NCBI GenBank assembly: GCA_001898385.1 | Contig: MKTT01000079.1 | Coordinates: 12,312 to 76,311, forward strand | Source: Planctomycetales bacterium 71-10 | GTDB lineage: Bacteria; Planctomycetota; Planctomycetia; Isosphaerales; Isosphaeraceae | Direction of reading: 5' to 3' | Length of the DNA stretch: 64,000 nt | Shown: in pieces, positions 52,501 to 60,810 of the stretch | Layout of the letters: each line of letters opens with the position of its first letter | Numbering within the stretch: position 1 is the stretch's first letter | Program-made: the position numbers and the translations under genes | The notes under the pieces: generated by a model | Told to the model about the DNA's origin: nothing | Databases searched by the model: none | What the model saw: only the letters and a program-made list of their open reading frames with translations

Positions 52501-55082
52501 CCCTCCTCCTCGGAGAGCTTCACGACCTGCTGGATCAGGCGCGGGTCGCGGGCGTCGGCCGAGAGGACCTTCTCCAGCTCGGCGCGGGCCTGTCCCAGAT
52601 CGCCCGAGGAGGCGTAGGCCTGGGCCATGCAGACGGCCAGCTCGCGCTGCTGGTCCTGGCGGCGGTTGTCCTGGGCGTCCCCCTGGAGCCGGGCCAGGAG
52701 GCGGTCGAACTGGTTGCGCTGGAGGTAGAGGTCCGCGAGGCGGGCGACCATGCCGACCTTGGCGTCGAGGTCGTCGGCCTTCTCGAACGCCTTCCAGAAG
52801 ATCTCCACGGCCTCGTCCGTGCGGTACTGGCCGGCGAGGTTCTCGGCCAGGGCCAGGGCCGTCTTGACGTCGTTGGGGTCGATGCGCACGGCGCGGCGGA
52901 GGGCGTCCAGGCCCTCGTCGTTGCGGCCGAGCTGGAAGCAGAGGTCGGAGTAGAACTGGTAGCTCTCCGGGTTGCCGGGGGCGGCGGCGATGAGGTCTCG
53001 GCCGGCCTTCAACGCCTCCTCGGCGCGGCCCAGGCGGGCCTCCAGCTTGGCGACGCCGGTCAGGTACTCGCCGCGGTTGCGGCGGTCGACCTCGGCCAGC
53101 CGGCGGTAGGCGTCGGCGGCGGCGCCAAGGTCGCCGGACGACTCGCGCAGGCGGGCGGCGAGCGTCCAGGCCGGGATCGACTTCGGGTCGACCTCCGCGG
53201 CCTTCTCGGCGGCGCGGACGGCCTCGTTGACCTTCGCCTCGGCCTCCAGGTAGCGGGCCAGGCGGGCCCAGCGCTCGGAGACCTGCGGCGCCGGGGCCTT
53301 GGCGGCCTCCAGCTCCTCGATCCCCTTGCGGATCGCCTCCGACTTCGCGGCGATGCGGCCGGCGGCCAGGTCGTTCTTCACCAGGGCGTCGACGGCCGCA
53401 GCCTTCTCCTCGTCCTTCTCGGCCAGGCGCTCGGCGGCGTCGAGCTGCGCGCCGGCCTCGTCGTGGCGGGACGCCTTGTGCAGCAGGTCCGCGAGCTTCA
53501 GCCGCAGGGTGAACTCGTCGGGGGCGAGCTTCACGGCCTCGTCGAGCGGGCCGACGGCCTCGGCGAGGTAGCCGAAGCCGGCGAGGACTTCGCCCAGTCG
53601 CGTCAGGTTCTTGGCGTCGCGGCGGGGGGGCTCGGCGATCTTCGCCCACGCGGCCTTCGCCTCCTCGGGTCGTTTCAGGGTGTGCAGATATTCGCCCAGG
53701 TATTCGTAATACTGGGCGTCGCCCGGGGCCAGCTCGACGGCCTTGCGGTAGAGGGCCAGGGCGTCGTCCTGGAGGTCGGCCTGGCGGAACAGGTCGGCGA
53801 CCTGGGCGGCGACGACGGGGTCCTTCGGCCGGGCCTCCAGCATGCGTCGCCAGACGGCACCGGCGTCGGCCTTCCGTTGGGCCTCGGGCCTGGCGACGTC
53901 GCGGAGGAGGATCCCGCCCCATTCGCGGAGGACGTCGGGGTCGTTCGGGCTCGCCTCGTCCATGGCTTTGTACTGGTCGGCGGCCTCGGCGAACTTCTGG
54001 TCGGCGAGGAGCTGGCCGACGAGCGCCAGCCGCAGGTCCTTGCGCGACGGGGCGAGCTTCACGGCCTTCTGGAACCACTCCTGCGAGGCCGACGCCCGGC
54101 CCTGCGCGGCCAGCGAGCGGCCGAGGCGGACGAGGGCGTCGACGTCGTCGGGGTGCTTGTCGATCCACTTCTGGTAGTAGTCGGCGAGCCCGGCGCGGTC
54201 GTCGCTGCGGAGGAACACCTCCTCGATCTTCTGGCGGGCCTCGCGGTAGAGCCAGGAGTCGGGGCGGAGCTGGCCCAGCAGCTTTTCGAAGTCGGCGAGG
54301 GCGTCGGGCGATCGGCCCAGGCGGACCTTGAGGTCGGCGGCCTGCATGCCGAACTGGACGCGGCGGAAGGGGTCGGCGGCCTTCTGCGCCAGGGCCTCGT
54401 AGCGGCCGAGGGCCGCCTCGTTCTGGCCCTCCTCGGCGAGCGCGGCGGCGATCTGCTCCTGCACGCGCTGGTCGTTCGGGAAGAGGGCCTCCAGGCGCTT
54501 CCAGACGCCCAGCGCCTCCTCGGTCTTCTGGGTCCGCTGGTAGACGCGGCCGAGGGCCTGGAAGACCTCCAGCAGGTCGTTGCGCGCCGGCTTTCGCTCC
54601 AGGGCGCGTTCGAACGCCGCGGCGGCCTCCTCGGGCTGGCCGACGAGGACGAGCGCCTGGCCGAGGTAGTACGAGGGCAGGGGGTCCTCGGGCCGCGCCT
54701 CCTCGGCCTTGCGGAGCGCCTCGACGGACGCCGCGTCGCGCCCGCGCTGGCCCTCGACGAGCCCGAGGACCATCCAGGCGACGCCGTCCTTAGGGTCGGC
54801 CGCGGCGCGGTCGGCGTAGGTCTTCGCGAAGGCGTCGAGCGTCCCGCGCTCAACGTGATAGCCGTAGACCCGGTCCAGGGCCGTTCCCTTGCGGGGGGTT
54901 TTCTCCAGCAGGGCGAGGAACCGCTTCGCGGTCTCCTCCTGGCGCTTCTCCTCGGCGGCGGACGGGTCCTCCGCCGTGGCGGCGGGTCGTCGCGAGGCCT
55001 GCTGAGCGGTGGCCGGCCCGGCGGCCGTCGCGGCCAGGATCGCGAGGAGGAAGCGGAGCCGGAGCGAGAGGCTCGTCGACAT
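43515..55082 (-). CDS. giant exported TPR protein with duplicated C-terminal module
   Basis: A 3855-residue protein, by far the largest gene here. Signal peptide: residues 1-26 (FLLAILAATAAGPATA). Residues about 30-1950 are tetratricopeptide repeats with many ...A..A.P.... pairs. After a mixed region, a ~650-residue unit occurs twice. Copy 1 runs from RYAALKTWTLPA (about 2635) through a helical stretch and two beta-sandwich (LamG/ConA-like) domains beginning near 2831 and 3049. Copy 2 runs from RYQALADWVLPA (about 3289) with the matching domains near 3484 and 3674, ending at the C-terminus. The beta modules resemble planctomycete DUF1583-type regions (from memory, moderate certainty). It probably forms a periplasmic or surface scaffold. 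The promoter at 55141-55170 supports the ATG at 55080-55082. Confidence 0.85.
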   Translation of the reverse strand: MSTSLSLRLRFLLAILAATAAGPATAQQASRRPAATAEDPSAAEEKRQEETAKRFLALLEKTPRKGTALDRVYGYHVERGTLDAFAKTYADRAAADPKDGVAWMVLGLVEGQRGRDAASVEALRKAEEARPEDPLPSYYLGQALVLVGQPEEAAAAFERALERKPARNDLLEVFQALGRVYQRTQKTEEALGVWKRLEALFPNDQRVQEQIAAALAEEGQNEAALGRYEALAQKAADPFRRVQFGMQAADLKVRLGRSPDALADFEKLLGQLRPDSWLYREARQKIEEVFLRSDDRAGLADYYQKWIDKHPDDVDALVRLGRSLAAQGRASASQEWFQKAVKLAPSRKDLRLALVGQLLADQKFAEAADQYKAMDEASPNDPDVLREWGGILLRDVARPEAQRKADAGAVWRRMLEARPKDPVVAAQVADLFRQADLQDDALALYRKAVELAPGDAQYYEYLGEYLHTLKRPEEAKAAWAKIAEPPRRDAKNLTRLGEVLAGFGYLAEAVGPLDEAVKLAPDEFTLRLKLADLLHKASRHDEAGAQLDAAERLAEKDEEKAAAVDALVKNDLAAGRIAAKSEAIRKGIEELEAAKAPAPQVSERWARLARYLEAEAKVNEAVRAAEKAAEVDPKSIPAWTLAARLRESSGDLGAAADAYRRLAEVDRRNRGEYLTGVAKLEARLGRAEEALKAGRDLIAAAPGNPESYQFYSDLCFQLGRNDEGLDALRRAVRIDPNDVKTALALAENLAGQYRTDEAVEIFWKAFEKADDLDAKVGMVARLADLYLQRNQFDRLLARLQGDAQDNRRQDQQRELAVCMAQAYASSGDLGQARAELEKVLSADARDPRLIQQVVKLSEEEGDFEGAVKYQKQLVELAPADDALAKLANLHVRMGEIEEAQAIWSKLAAGKAQPDKVFAALDSLLSNDRAKAALEVAEGLVRKDPGDWEAVYRQGVALMALKRPEEAAARFRALLDLRGAVADDAKSAQVKARTRDPKLAGSAARTSATQRLEAPPIQGRVNAVYQVRIATGIEARDAYVRSQSATWSPQDFGQARIAALAWLFSAAMKEHKEDQALAAFREAKDRKPADPNALWDWYWLCQLRFDYPDVYRAALDLSKAAPTDPSALWAVLTAVGNRRAGTGQRVYTRAGQENVDRTPPLPPEELEHLLTCYNDLRRRRPELVREAVLQNVQTELKRAKREADGDRLFAEAVASADQIDAVTAALALAGQRGEVDPIRTLSDKLERLQPSTNPAQYSYVPSRARAQAAGLRLLEKKPEDALRLLDDQLAANRRAIQRRPPGRSRPASSPSSSYVQIWKGRTTNSIQLSFPTANEWLDAQSISLLRTVYEGYKKLDLSSDLTAHLRKLADAAESDVDAVIARLALSSVLWWDDDRDAAVAEFTKAVDRTKADSDLRLVLAELLEQRGDAAEALAVVDAVKPLDNATTQRREDQALRLAILTGDLDRARKAAERLFGLRLDTDTQVRLAGQMGRLGLNELGEAVLSRARRRAGNKAASLVGLMLQYQQQQKTDAAVQVAQQILRTSSPAKTNNAMYGTVVMSSSSAASNPEQARAAAIQVLARSGKLDELIQRAKDQIAATPNSVQLHQTLADYYKAANRRDEARAELMKILELRPDDASLRYQVAVQFAQEGKNDAAVEQYTAAIQKDPALLGRNYYQIMNAFQAAGKSDALSKMMEEADLRSMGNYSGIMNMIQNMSYDETQKSRVVPLFRRAWAAFPAERANLLNYIHQDEIWKLPEMYDYAVEVAVPDPGVGSNDGEWAAFETGVSFRGNGQVTGLVSRLLEIATAQNRAEDLSKKIEAGLAKAPDWNAGKALLALVDCRAGKFDEARKRMEEVLAKAKDEPLPGYAPHVLGCELEKYGPTRDLAVRVYESGLADLETGSGGIIDQYEYSPLKRLVALYAREGRKDDARRILLDLAKPRDMPGYDDDYQQQMRVGTQTSVGRELLALGFASDAAPILNEARAGAEAVAPDAPNYYADRETLLRTARESLDEALKGLKGDDLARAASTFLAAPKAEGEAGGKPRVDLVLMVYPRELDRAAVRSLFAESIESAAASPDDLRAFDAPLEEALKAAPGDVTTAVAAALAALAGGKAEAIRPALDRLGDALAKSPMEPLAPGARANARQRDEAMRRVPLWLVARACRKSPAFAADGDKLAEAALEAARRQSDPLWSLAMLREQGEQALGRGDRAAAEAAWGRMLDSILVGDAKKKPEAAKPNPAAAPAVAPPAASVRPISFRPQDALVPAPPSAPPPVGFVPARPAGAGVPLLTIDRFEQAMQVAKLAAENGMFDLSARAVRESLKGGPPAVVEPAGGARRARVVVRNGAPVEPPDPITPRVVARFLELDPAWAKHKAPADLVYRTLLGVVVPEARPGELFLYAQPIGAGGRLRARSVGALLADWSVRAGQADALIREAEARGSKPTAAMPALVLKAQVAIADGRDADLSAALTAILERLKTDTLRASADLAMHAALPAMDRPGALKPALEVMEVGAKGFGGGGDPENNPAGPLMLMIARRHFAAGDVEAARKRLDSYAEAMERDAGVYYGGDYVLYIRKNNLKTVAGEYARVGDWSRALDQLGKFLDAPSYSGGEPDSGDVLGRTLDLIAAAPAADRYAALKTWTLPAESRRLVRILTTAATADRPPPPFATPAVADAPRDPIASTATALIRAAAEAGKLDELLAESRAAAEQKLENAEDLHRLVALAAGKFDEVSGRLEERRAELARENASPPEEPSRRIRQKARTFPWPDYLAMREALRGPEPKARAAGLALAGVLEGQARRYMDPSALGRLRLDLAAAKAEDGGAPSLRAPAAIDVPLWRPFRTFGPGSGPSTAIWAADGGLVTHVADAGADRLAFDYPLTGEFELSFEAFRGASADAFATYATLLSIPATVDDPEADGSDGRARETWKHTRYENFDRVTIKVAPGSHRLYLNGHLMMDDADPSPTVPWLTLGAAGDHHAAWRNFTLKGSPTIPREVKLVDGDRMDGWASTISDDSIFPRPKPRPAGSRARLGESFRFGRSEASTDPEDYDWSAKDGVLQGRKLPTSGVARNPYGNYRSRSSSLALEAAQSLLTYERPLRPGDVVSYAFYCDPGEVMVHPALGRTAFLLEPGGVRLHWTTSGSGDLADLSAANAVDVPEHRRGDGPLPLKPGDWNAVALTIGDASATLELNGVPVYEHPVKPQDDLRFGLYHDKDKTSVQVRDVVLKGRWPESLSDADRAAIAFHAPAPDRPEAERRVIHELIGEEFYSRGADDQIAAAAPLAAEARYQALADWVLPAPGRPVFRLAGDTTTTDPAPPAKVAADSDGPRAHAGGKVRVPAIAMAEAAAEAGKLDELAARIDAAPADDDAARRGKLALKAIVAVVRGDAKAADAALGELKPPLEASAPDQPEWSRWAELAAATAAVDRKTSVPAALPLLDLLATRAQPRDDQDRWKRRVKGVRSRALLASTDAGSPAADAPGSPWASSSLATAETRGLGFPVARWIRRGADIVHLPGHAHDYLYLATPLAGDFQVDCELTSFDFREARVTFGGLGISPRYDLKHVDRFTVGGPWAGVDLAPPLEPPGDWYAYRLVVHGDRATAFVNGRQILETNLPPGHGPWLALQADQAGTAGVRNLRITGSPTVPERIDLSAAPDLSGWLAGYYGESIGAEGSDWSKRGDEIVGRRSGAYPGSKCESVLIYNRPMAEDGEVSYEFFYEPGKAATHPALDRLTFLLEPDGVKVHWMTDDALERTGLDPGNAAPAEPDDRRGPASLPLKEKEWNRVVVAIAGDRATVRLNDVEVVSRALEPTNQRTFGLFHYADEAEARVRNVSHAGRWPRSLPAEVAPKVDAAP

Positions 55083-55140
55083 GGTGCAGCCCTCTGAGGC
55101 GACGGGGAGGACGCGGGCCGTCCGTGACCGATCCGGGCGC

Positions 55141-55170
55141 AGGATAGCCGCGCCCTCTTACGCACGTCAA
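55141..55170 (-). promoter_or_regulatory. putative promoter of the giant TPR gene
   Basis: On the minus strand, TTGACG (55165-55170), an 18-nt spacer and TATCCT (55141-55146), about 60 nt upstream of the start at 55082. The boxes are identical to those proposed for norB. Confidence 0.65.
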
Positions 55171-55297
55171 TGGTCGGGGAGCGCCGCCGAACCCGGCCGC
55201 CGGCCGCCGTGTCATTGACTCTCGTTCATAATGAGTCGTGGTGCGGGGCCCGGACGGCTCGGGCGACGCGACGGATGGGCCGGGGAGATGGCGGACG

Positions 55298-56539
55298 ATG
55301 AAGGTGGATTCGAGCGAAGGCGCCCTGGAGCGGCCGAAGGCCCTGGCTTCCGCGGACGACGCCGTGTTCGCGGTGCTGGCGGCCCTCAGCGTGTCGCACC
55401 TGCTGAACGACACGATGCAATCGCTGCTGCCGGCGGTCTACCCGGTCTTGAAGGAGAAGTACGCGCTCGACTTCACGCAGGTCGGCCTGATCACGTTCAC
55501 CTTCCAGGCGACGGCCTCGCTGCTGCAACCGCTGGTCGGCCTCGCCACGGATCGTCGCCCGCGGCCTTATTCGCTGGCCTCGGGGATGGTCCTCACGCTC
55601 CTGGGGCTGCTCCTGCTCGCGGCGGCCGACGGCTTCGCGACGATCCTGGCGGCGGCGGCGCTGGTGGGGATGGGCTCGTCGATCTTCCATCCCGAGGCGT
55701 CGCGGGTGGCGCGGCTGGCGTCGGGGGGGCGGCACGGGTTCGCGCAGTCGCTGTTCCAGGTCGGCGGCAACGCGGGCTCGGCGCTGGGGCCGCTCCTGGC
55801 CGCGTTCGTCGTCGTGCGCCGGGGCCAGGCGAGCATCGCGTGGTTCTCGATCGCCGCGCTGGCCGCGATGGGCGTCCTGTTCGCCGTCGGCCGATGGTAC
55901 GCCGACCACCTCTCGGCCCTGCGGGCGAACCCGAGGCCCGCGGCCCGCGCGGCCCGGTCCGACGTCTCGAAGGCCCGGGTGTCGGCCTCGATCGGCATCC
56001 TGCTGCTGCTGGTCTTCTCGAAGTATTTCTACATGGCGAGCCTGAGCAGCTATTACACGTTCTATCTGATCGAGCGGTTCGGCGTGTCGATCGAGGCGGC
56101 GCAGATCGACCTGTTCGTCTTCCTCGGCGCGGTGGCGGCCGGCACGCTGGCCGGCGGGCCGGTCGGCGACCGGATCGGGTTCAAGGCAGTCATCTGGGCG
56201 TCCATCCTGGGCGTCCTGCCGTTCACGCTGGTCCTGCCCTATGCGAACCTGTTCTGGACGGTCGCCCTCACGGTGCCGATCGGCGTCGTGCTGGCGTCGG
56301 CCTTCTCGGCGATCATCGTCTACGCGCAGGAGCTTCTGCCGAGCCGCGTGGGGACGGTCGCCGGCCTGTTCTTCGGCTTCGCCTTCGGCATGGGCGGCCT
56401 GGGCGCGGCCGTGCTGGGCGTGCTCGCCGACCACACGAGCATCGAGTACGTCTACAAGGTCTGCTCGTTCCTCCCGCTCGTCGGCCTGCTCGCCGCCTTC
56501 CTGCCGAACCTGGACCGGCGGCGAGTCGCGGCGGCGTGA
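55298..56539 (+). CDS. MFS transporter, Fsr (fosmidomycin resistance)-like
   Basis: A 413-residue major facilitator with 12 predicted membrane segments. The N-terminal half begins HLLNDTMQSLLPAVYPVLKE, a pattern of the fosmidomycin-resistance (Fsr) branch, with the loop motif GLATDRRPRPYSLASG (between TM2 and TM3) and GGPVGDRIGFKAVIW in the second half. Other hallmarks: GMGSSIFHPEASRVARLASG and FQVGGNAGSALGPLLAAF. It likely exports a drug or a metabolite by proton antiport. The ATG at 55298 is chosen because GGGGAG precedes it and the longer frame adds only a polar stretch. It is divergent from the giant TPR gene; the 215-nt gap contains ACTC..GAGT arms around CATAAT (55217-55236), a possible operator. 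Confidence 0.85.
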   Translation: MKVDSSEGALERPKALASADDAVFAVLAALSVSHLLNDTMQSLLPAVYPVLKEKYALDFTQVGLITFTFQATASLLQPLVGLATDRRPRPYSLASGMVLTLLGLLLLAAADGFATILAAAALVGMGSSIFHPEASRVARLASGGRHGFAQSLFQVGGNAGSALGPLLAAFVVVRRGQASIAWFSIAALAAMGVLFAVGRWYADHLSALRANPRPAARAARSDVSKARVSASIGILLLLVFSKYFYMASLSSYYTFYLIERFGVSIEAAQIDLFVFLGAVAAGTLAGGPVGDRIGFKAVIWASILGVLPFTLVLPYANLFWTVALTVPIGVVLASAFSAIIVYAQELLPSRVGTVAGLFFGFAFGMGGLGAAVLGVLADHTSIEYVYKVCSFLPLVGLLAAFLPNLDRRRVAAA

Positions 56540-56888
56540 CGACTGCTATCGCGTCGGCGGGCCTTCCGCCTCGCCGAGCGGCTCCGCGACCGGCGAGCCC
56601 CGCGCCGGCGGCCGGCGGATGCGGATTGCGCGCCCCGGCTGACGGTCGCGGGGCGGGCGACGGAGCCCAGAGCAATCGGAGGGCCAATATCGTGATATGG
56701 CCTAATCGATTGCGCGTGAGTGATTAACGACGCGGCGTGCCGGCGCGGTGCGTGGCGCGCAAAAAACATCCGGCCGCGGCGGATCGTTGTCCTCGCGGCC
56801 CGTCGGCACGAGGTGCGGCGGAGGATGGGATGATCCCTCCGCGTCGACGAGGCGAAGACGAATGTGCTCGGGAGTCCCCGGATTCTCG
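56540..56888. other. intergenic region without a recognised gene
   Basis: The gap of 428 nt between the MFS gene and moxR. It contains an imperfect palindrome (GGCCAATATCGTGATATGG at 56682-56702) in an AT-richer patch and a poly-A run (56761-56766). No tRNA-like fold or coding pattern is seen. The moxR promoter is at its right end. Confidence 0.5.
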
Positions 56889-56917
56889 TTGCGGAGCCGT
56901 CGCCCCGCCGCTACGAT
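56889..56917 (+). promoter_or_regulatory. putative promoter of the moxR operon
   Basis: TTGCGG (56889-56894), a 17-nt spacer and TACGAT (56912-56917), about 50 nt upstream of the ATG at 56968. The fit to the consensus is fair. Confidence 0.5.
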
Positions 56918-56967
56918 TTCCGACGTCTGTCCGAAACGACACTCCGCGACCCCGGGAGCCGAGCGGC

Positions 56968-57978
<1,011 letters not shown>

Positions 57979-58009
57979 CGGGATCGGACCCCCCGGAGAC
58001 GAGGACGGC

Positions 58010-58918
58010 ATGGCCCAGACGACCCGCCCCCGCGCCGCGGCGCCCCTCTTCGACGCCGACTTCATCCAGAAGCTCGAATACCTGTCGCTGGTCTCGCGCC
58101 GGGTCTTCCGCGGCCGGCTGATGGCCCAGCGCCGGACGACCCAGCTCGGCGGCGGCGTGGAGTTCGCCGACCATCGCGAGTACACGCCCGGCGACGACTT
58201 CCGCCACCTCGACTGGAACCTCTTCGCCCGCCACGACGAGCTGCTGCTGAAGCGGTTCCAGGAAGAAGAGGATCTGCACGTCTACATTCTTCTGGACTGT
58301 TCGCGGAGCATGGCGTTCGGCGACCCGTCCAAGTTCGACTACGCCCGCCGCATCGCCGCCGCGATGGCCTACATCGCCCTGGCCGAGCTGGACCGCGTGG
58401 CGGTCTCGGCGTTCGCCGGCGGCATCTTCGCCGACTTCCCGCTGACCCGCGGCAAGGCGCGGATCCTCTCGCTGCTCCAGTTTCTCGAAGGGCTGCCGGT
58501 CCAGGACGGGCCGACCGACCTCGCCCGCGCGGCGCGCGACTTCGCGCTGCGGTCGCGGCGGCGCGGCCTGGTGATCGTCGTCAGCGACCTGTTCGACCCC
58601 GAGGGCTTCGAACGCGGGCTCGACGTGATCCGCCACAACCGCCACGAGCCCCACGTCGTCCAGGTGTACGACCGCCGCGAGGCCGAGCCCGAGGTGAAGG
58701 GGGACCTGGAGCTGTTCGATGTGGAGTCCGGGGCGATCGAGAAGGTCACGGTGGCGGAGCGGAACCTCCAGCAATACCGCGCGATCTTCGCCGAATTCCT
58801 GGAGTCGGTGCAGCGATACTGCAAGGCGTACGGCATCGGCGGCACCTGCTCGCCGACCCAGGTGCCATTCGACGACCTGATCCTGAAGATGATGCGGCAG
58901 ACGGGGGCCGTGGCATGA
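58010..58918 (+). CDS. DUF58 domain protein
   Basis: A 302-residue cytoplasmic protein of the DUF58 family. Its signature GVEFADHREYTPGDDFRHLD, followed by WNLFAR, lies near residues 48-75. A vWA-like part follows with DCSRSMAFG (residues about 95-103), a MIDAS-type DxSxS pattern, and then VVSDLFDP. DUF58 proteins nearly always follow a MoxR ATPase and are thought to be its vWA-type substrate. The gap to moxR is 31 nt; its stop overlaps the next start by four bases (ATGA), so translation is coupled. Confidence 0.9.
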   Translation: MAQTTRPRAAAPLFDADFIQKLEYLSLVSRRVFRGRLMAQRRTTQLGGGVEFADHREYTPGDDFRHLDWNLFARHDELLLKRFQEEEDLHVYILLDCSRSMAFGDPSKFDYARRIAAAMAYIALAELDRVAVSAFAGGIFADFPLTRGKARILSLLQFLEGLPVQDGPTDLARAARDFALRSRRRGLVIVVSDLFDPEGFERGLDVIRHNRHEPHVVQVYDRREAEPEVKGDLELFDVESGAIEKVTVAERNLQQYRAIFAEFLESVQRYCKAYGIGGTCSPTQVPFDDLILKMMRQTGAVA

Positions 58919-60810
58919 ACCTCGTCAACCCCGCGGGCCTCTGGCTGGCCGCGCTGGCGGCGCCCATCATCGGCCTGTACATCCTCAAGATCCGCCTGCG
59001 CCGCGAGCCGGTCTCGACGATCCAGTTCTGGCGTCGGGTGTTCGAGGAGAAGAAGCCGCGGTCGATCTGGCAGCGGCTGCGGCACTGGGTCTCGCTGGCG
59101 CTCCAACTGCTGTTCCTCTTGCTGTTGACCGGGGCGCTGGCCGACCCCATCTTCCGCTGGCAGCAAGGGCAGGGGAGGCGTCGCGTGCTGGTCCTGGACG
59201 ACTCCGCCAGCATGAACGCGACCGACGTCGCGCCGAGCCGGTTCGAGGCCGCGCGGGCCGAGTGCCGCCGGATCGTCGACGGCATGCGGCTGGGGGACGA
59301 GACGGCCGTGATCGCCGCCGGCACGCCGCCTCGCGTCCTCTGCGGCCTGACCGACCACCAGCGCACGCTCCGCGAGGCGATCGACGCCGCGACCCCCACC
59401 GACGGCCCGACCCGCGTGGACGAGGCCGTCGCCCTGGCCCGCCGGCTCCTCTCCGGCGGCCCACCCGGGCGCGGGGTCGTGGTCGTCAGCGACGGCGGAT
59501 TCGACGGCGCGGCCGCGCTGTTGAAGCAGGCGGACGTCGAGATGGTCGCGATCGGCGGCAAGACGGCGAACGTCGGCGTCACCCGGCTCCAGGCCCGCCG
59601 CAGCCTGCTCGACCCCGTCGGCTACGAGATCCTCGTCGAGGTCTCCAACGCCTCCGACGGGCCGGCCGAATGCCGCCTGGAACTCGACCTGGACGACGAG
59701 CCGGTGGACGTGGTGCCGCTGCAACTGAAGCCTGGCGAGCGGTCGGTGCAGGTGTTCGAGAAGACCTCGGCCGACGGCGGCCTGCTCCGCGCGAAGCTCG
59801 ACCGCGGCGGCGCGCTGGCGGCCGACGACACCGCCGTCGCGCTGCTGCCGAAGCGCAGCCGCCAGAAGGTCCGCCTGGAGACCGCCGGCGACCTGTTTCT
59901 TGAAAAGGTCTTCGAGGCCATGCCGCTCGTCGACCTGGAAGTCGTGAAGGACCCCGAGGCGAAGCCCCCCGCGACCCCTCCCGCGCTCACCGTGTTCGAC
60001 GGCCGGACGCCCGACGTCCTGCCGCCCGGCCCGGTGCTGGTCGTCGCGCCTCGGGCGTCGAACGCCCTGTGGAAGCTCGGCGAATCGATCCAGAACCCGG
60101 TGGTGGCGAAGCAGGACGGCGACTCGCCGCTGATGACCCACATCCGGCTCGACAACGTCCTGATCCCCGAGGCCCGCAAGCTGACGCTCGACCCCGCCGC
60201 GAAGCCCCGCGTGCTCGTCGAGGCCGGCGGCGGCGACCCCATCTACGCCGCTCTCGAACGGCCCGAAGGCCGCGTCGTCGTGCTGGCCGTCGACCTGGAC
60301 AAGAGCGACCTCCCGCTCCAGACCGCGTTCCCGATCATGGCCACCAACCTCCTGAGCTGGCTGTCCGGCACGCAAGGCGAGCTGCGCGAGGCGCTGGCGA
60401 CCGGCTCCACGACCGAGGCGGCCCTCCCCGTCGAGACCGTCCCGGAGGCCGTCCGCGTGCTCCGGCCCCCCTCGGGCCCGGACCGTCCCCTCCCCGCCGC
60501 GACCGGCAAGGTGGGCCTCGGCCCGCTGGACCTGGCGGGGATCTGGAAGGTCGTCCGCCGCACGCCGGCGCCGAAGGGGTCGAAGGCGACGACGGACGAC
60601 GGGGCGGCCGAGGAGACGCTGATGGAGCTGGCCTGCAACGTGGCCGACCGCCGCGAGACCGACCTCCGAGCCCCCGAGGGGCTGGAGCCTCGCGTCGAGC
60701 CGGCGCTGGCCGGGTTCTTCCGCCGCCCGCTCTGGTTCTACCTGGTCGCCTGCGCGTGGGCGCTGACGTCCTGGGAATGGTTCCTCCATCAACGGAGGTG
60801 GATCGACTGA
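58915..60810 (+). CDS. BatA-like vWA membrane protein
   Basis: A 631-residue protein of the aerotolerance/Bat type. Membrane segments lie at residues about 6-24 (AGLWLAALAAPIIGLYIL) and 58-78 (WVSLALQLLFLLLLTGALA), with the conserved RIRLRREPVSTIQFW stretch between. A vWA domain follows, with MIDAS LVLDDSASMNATD near residue 94 and VVVVSDGGFDG near 190. A large extracytoplasmic part continues to about 600, then a final membrane segment (FYLVACAWALTSWEWFL) leaves a short tail. It is the usual third gene of moxR operons. Four bases overlap with the DUF58 gene and one base (TGATG) with the next gene. Confidence 0.87.
   Translation: MNLVNPAGLWLAALAAPIIGLYILKIRLRREPVSTIQFWRRVFEEKKPRSIWQRLRHWVSLALQLLFLLLLTGALADPIFRWQQGQGRRRVLVLDDSASMNATDVAPSRFEAARAECRRIVDGMRLGDETAVIAAGTPPRVLCGLTDHQRTLREAIDAATPTDGPTRVDEAVALARRLLSGGPPGRGVVVVSDGGFDGAAALLKQADVEMVAIGGKTANVGVTRLQARRSLLDPVGYEILVEVSNASDGPAECRLELDLDDEPVDVVPLQLKPGERSVQVFEKTSADGGLLRAKLDRGGALAADDTAVALLPKRSRQKVRLETAGDLFLEKVFEAMPLVDLEVVKDPEAKPPATPPALTVFDGRTPDVLPPGPVLVVAPRASNALWKLGESIQNPVVAKQDGDSPLMTHIRLDNVLIPEARKLTLDPAAKPRVLVEAGGGDPIYAALERPEGRVVVLAVDLDKSDLPLQTAFPIMATNLLSWLSGTQGELREALATGSTTEAALPVETVPEAVRVLRPPSGPDRPLPAATGKVGLGPLDLAGIWKVVRRTPAPKGSKATTDDGAAEETLMELACNVADRRETDLRAPEGLEPRVEPALAGFFRRPLWFYLVACAWALTSWEWFLHQRRWID

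Noticed and set aside
56682..56702. Palindrome GGCCAATATCGTGATATGG as an operator
   Set aside because: The arms differ by an insertion and there is no second copy or regulator gene nearby; it could be chance.
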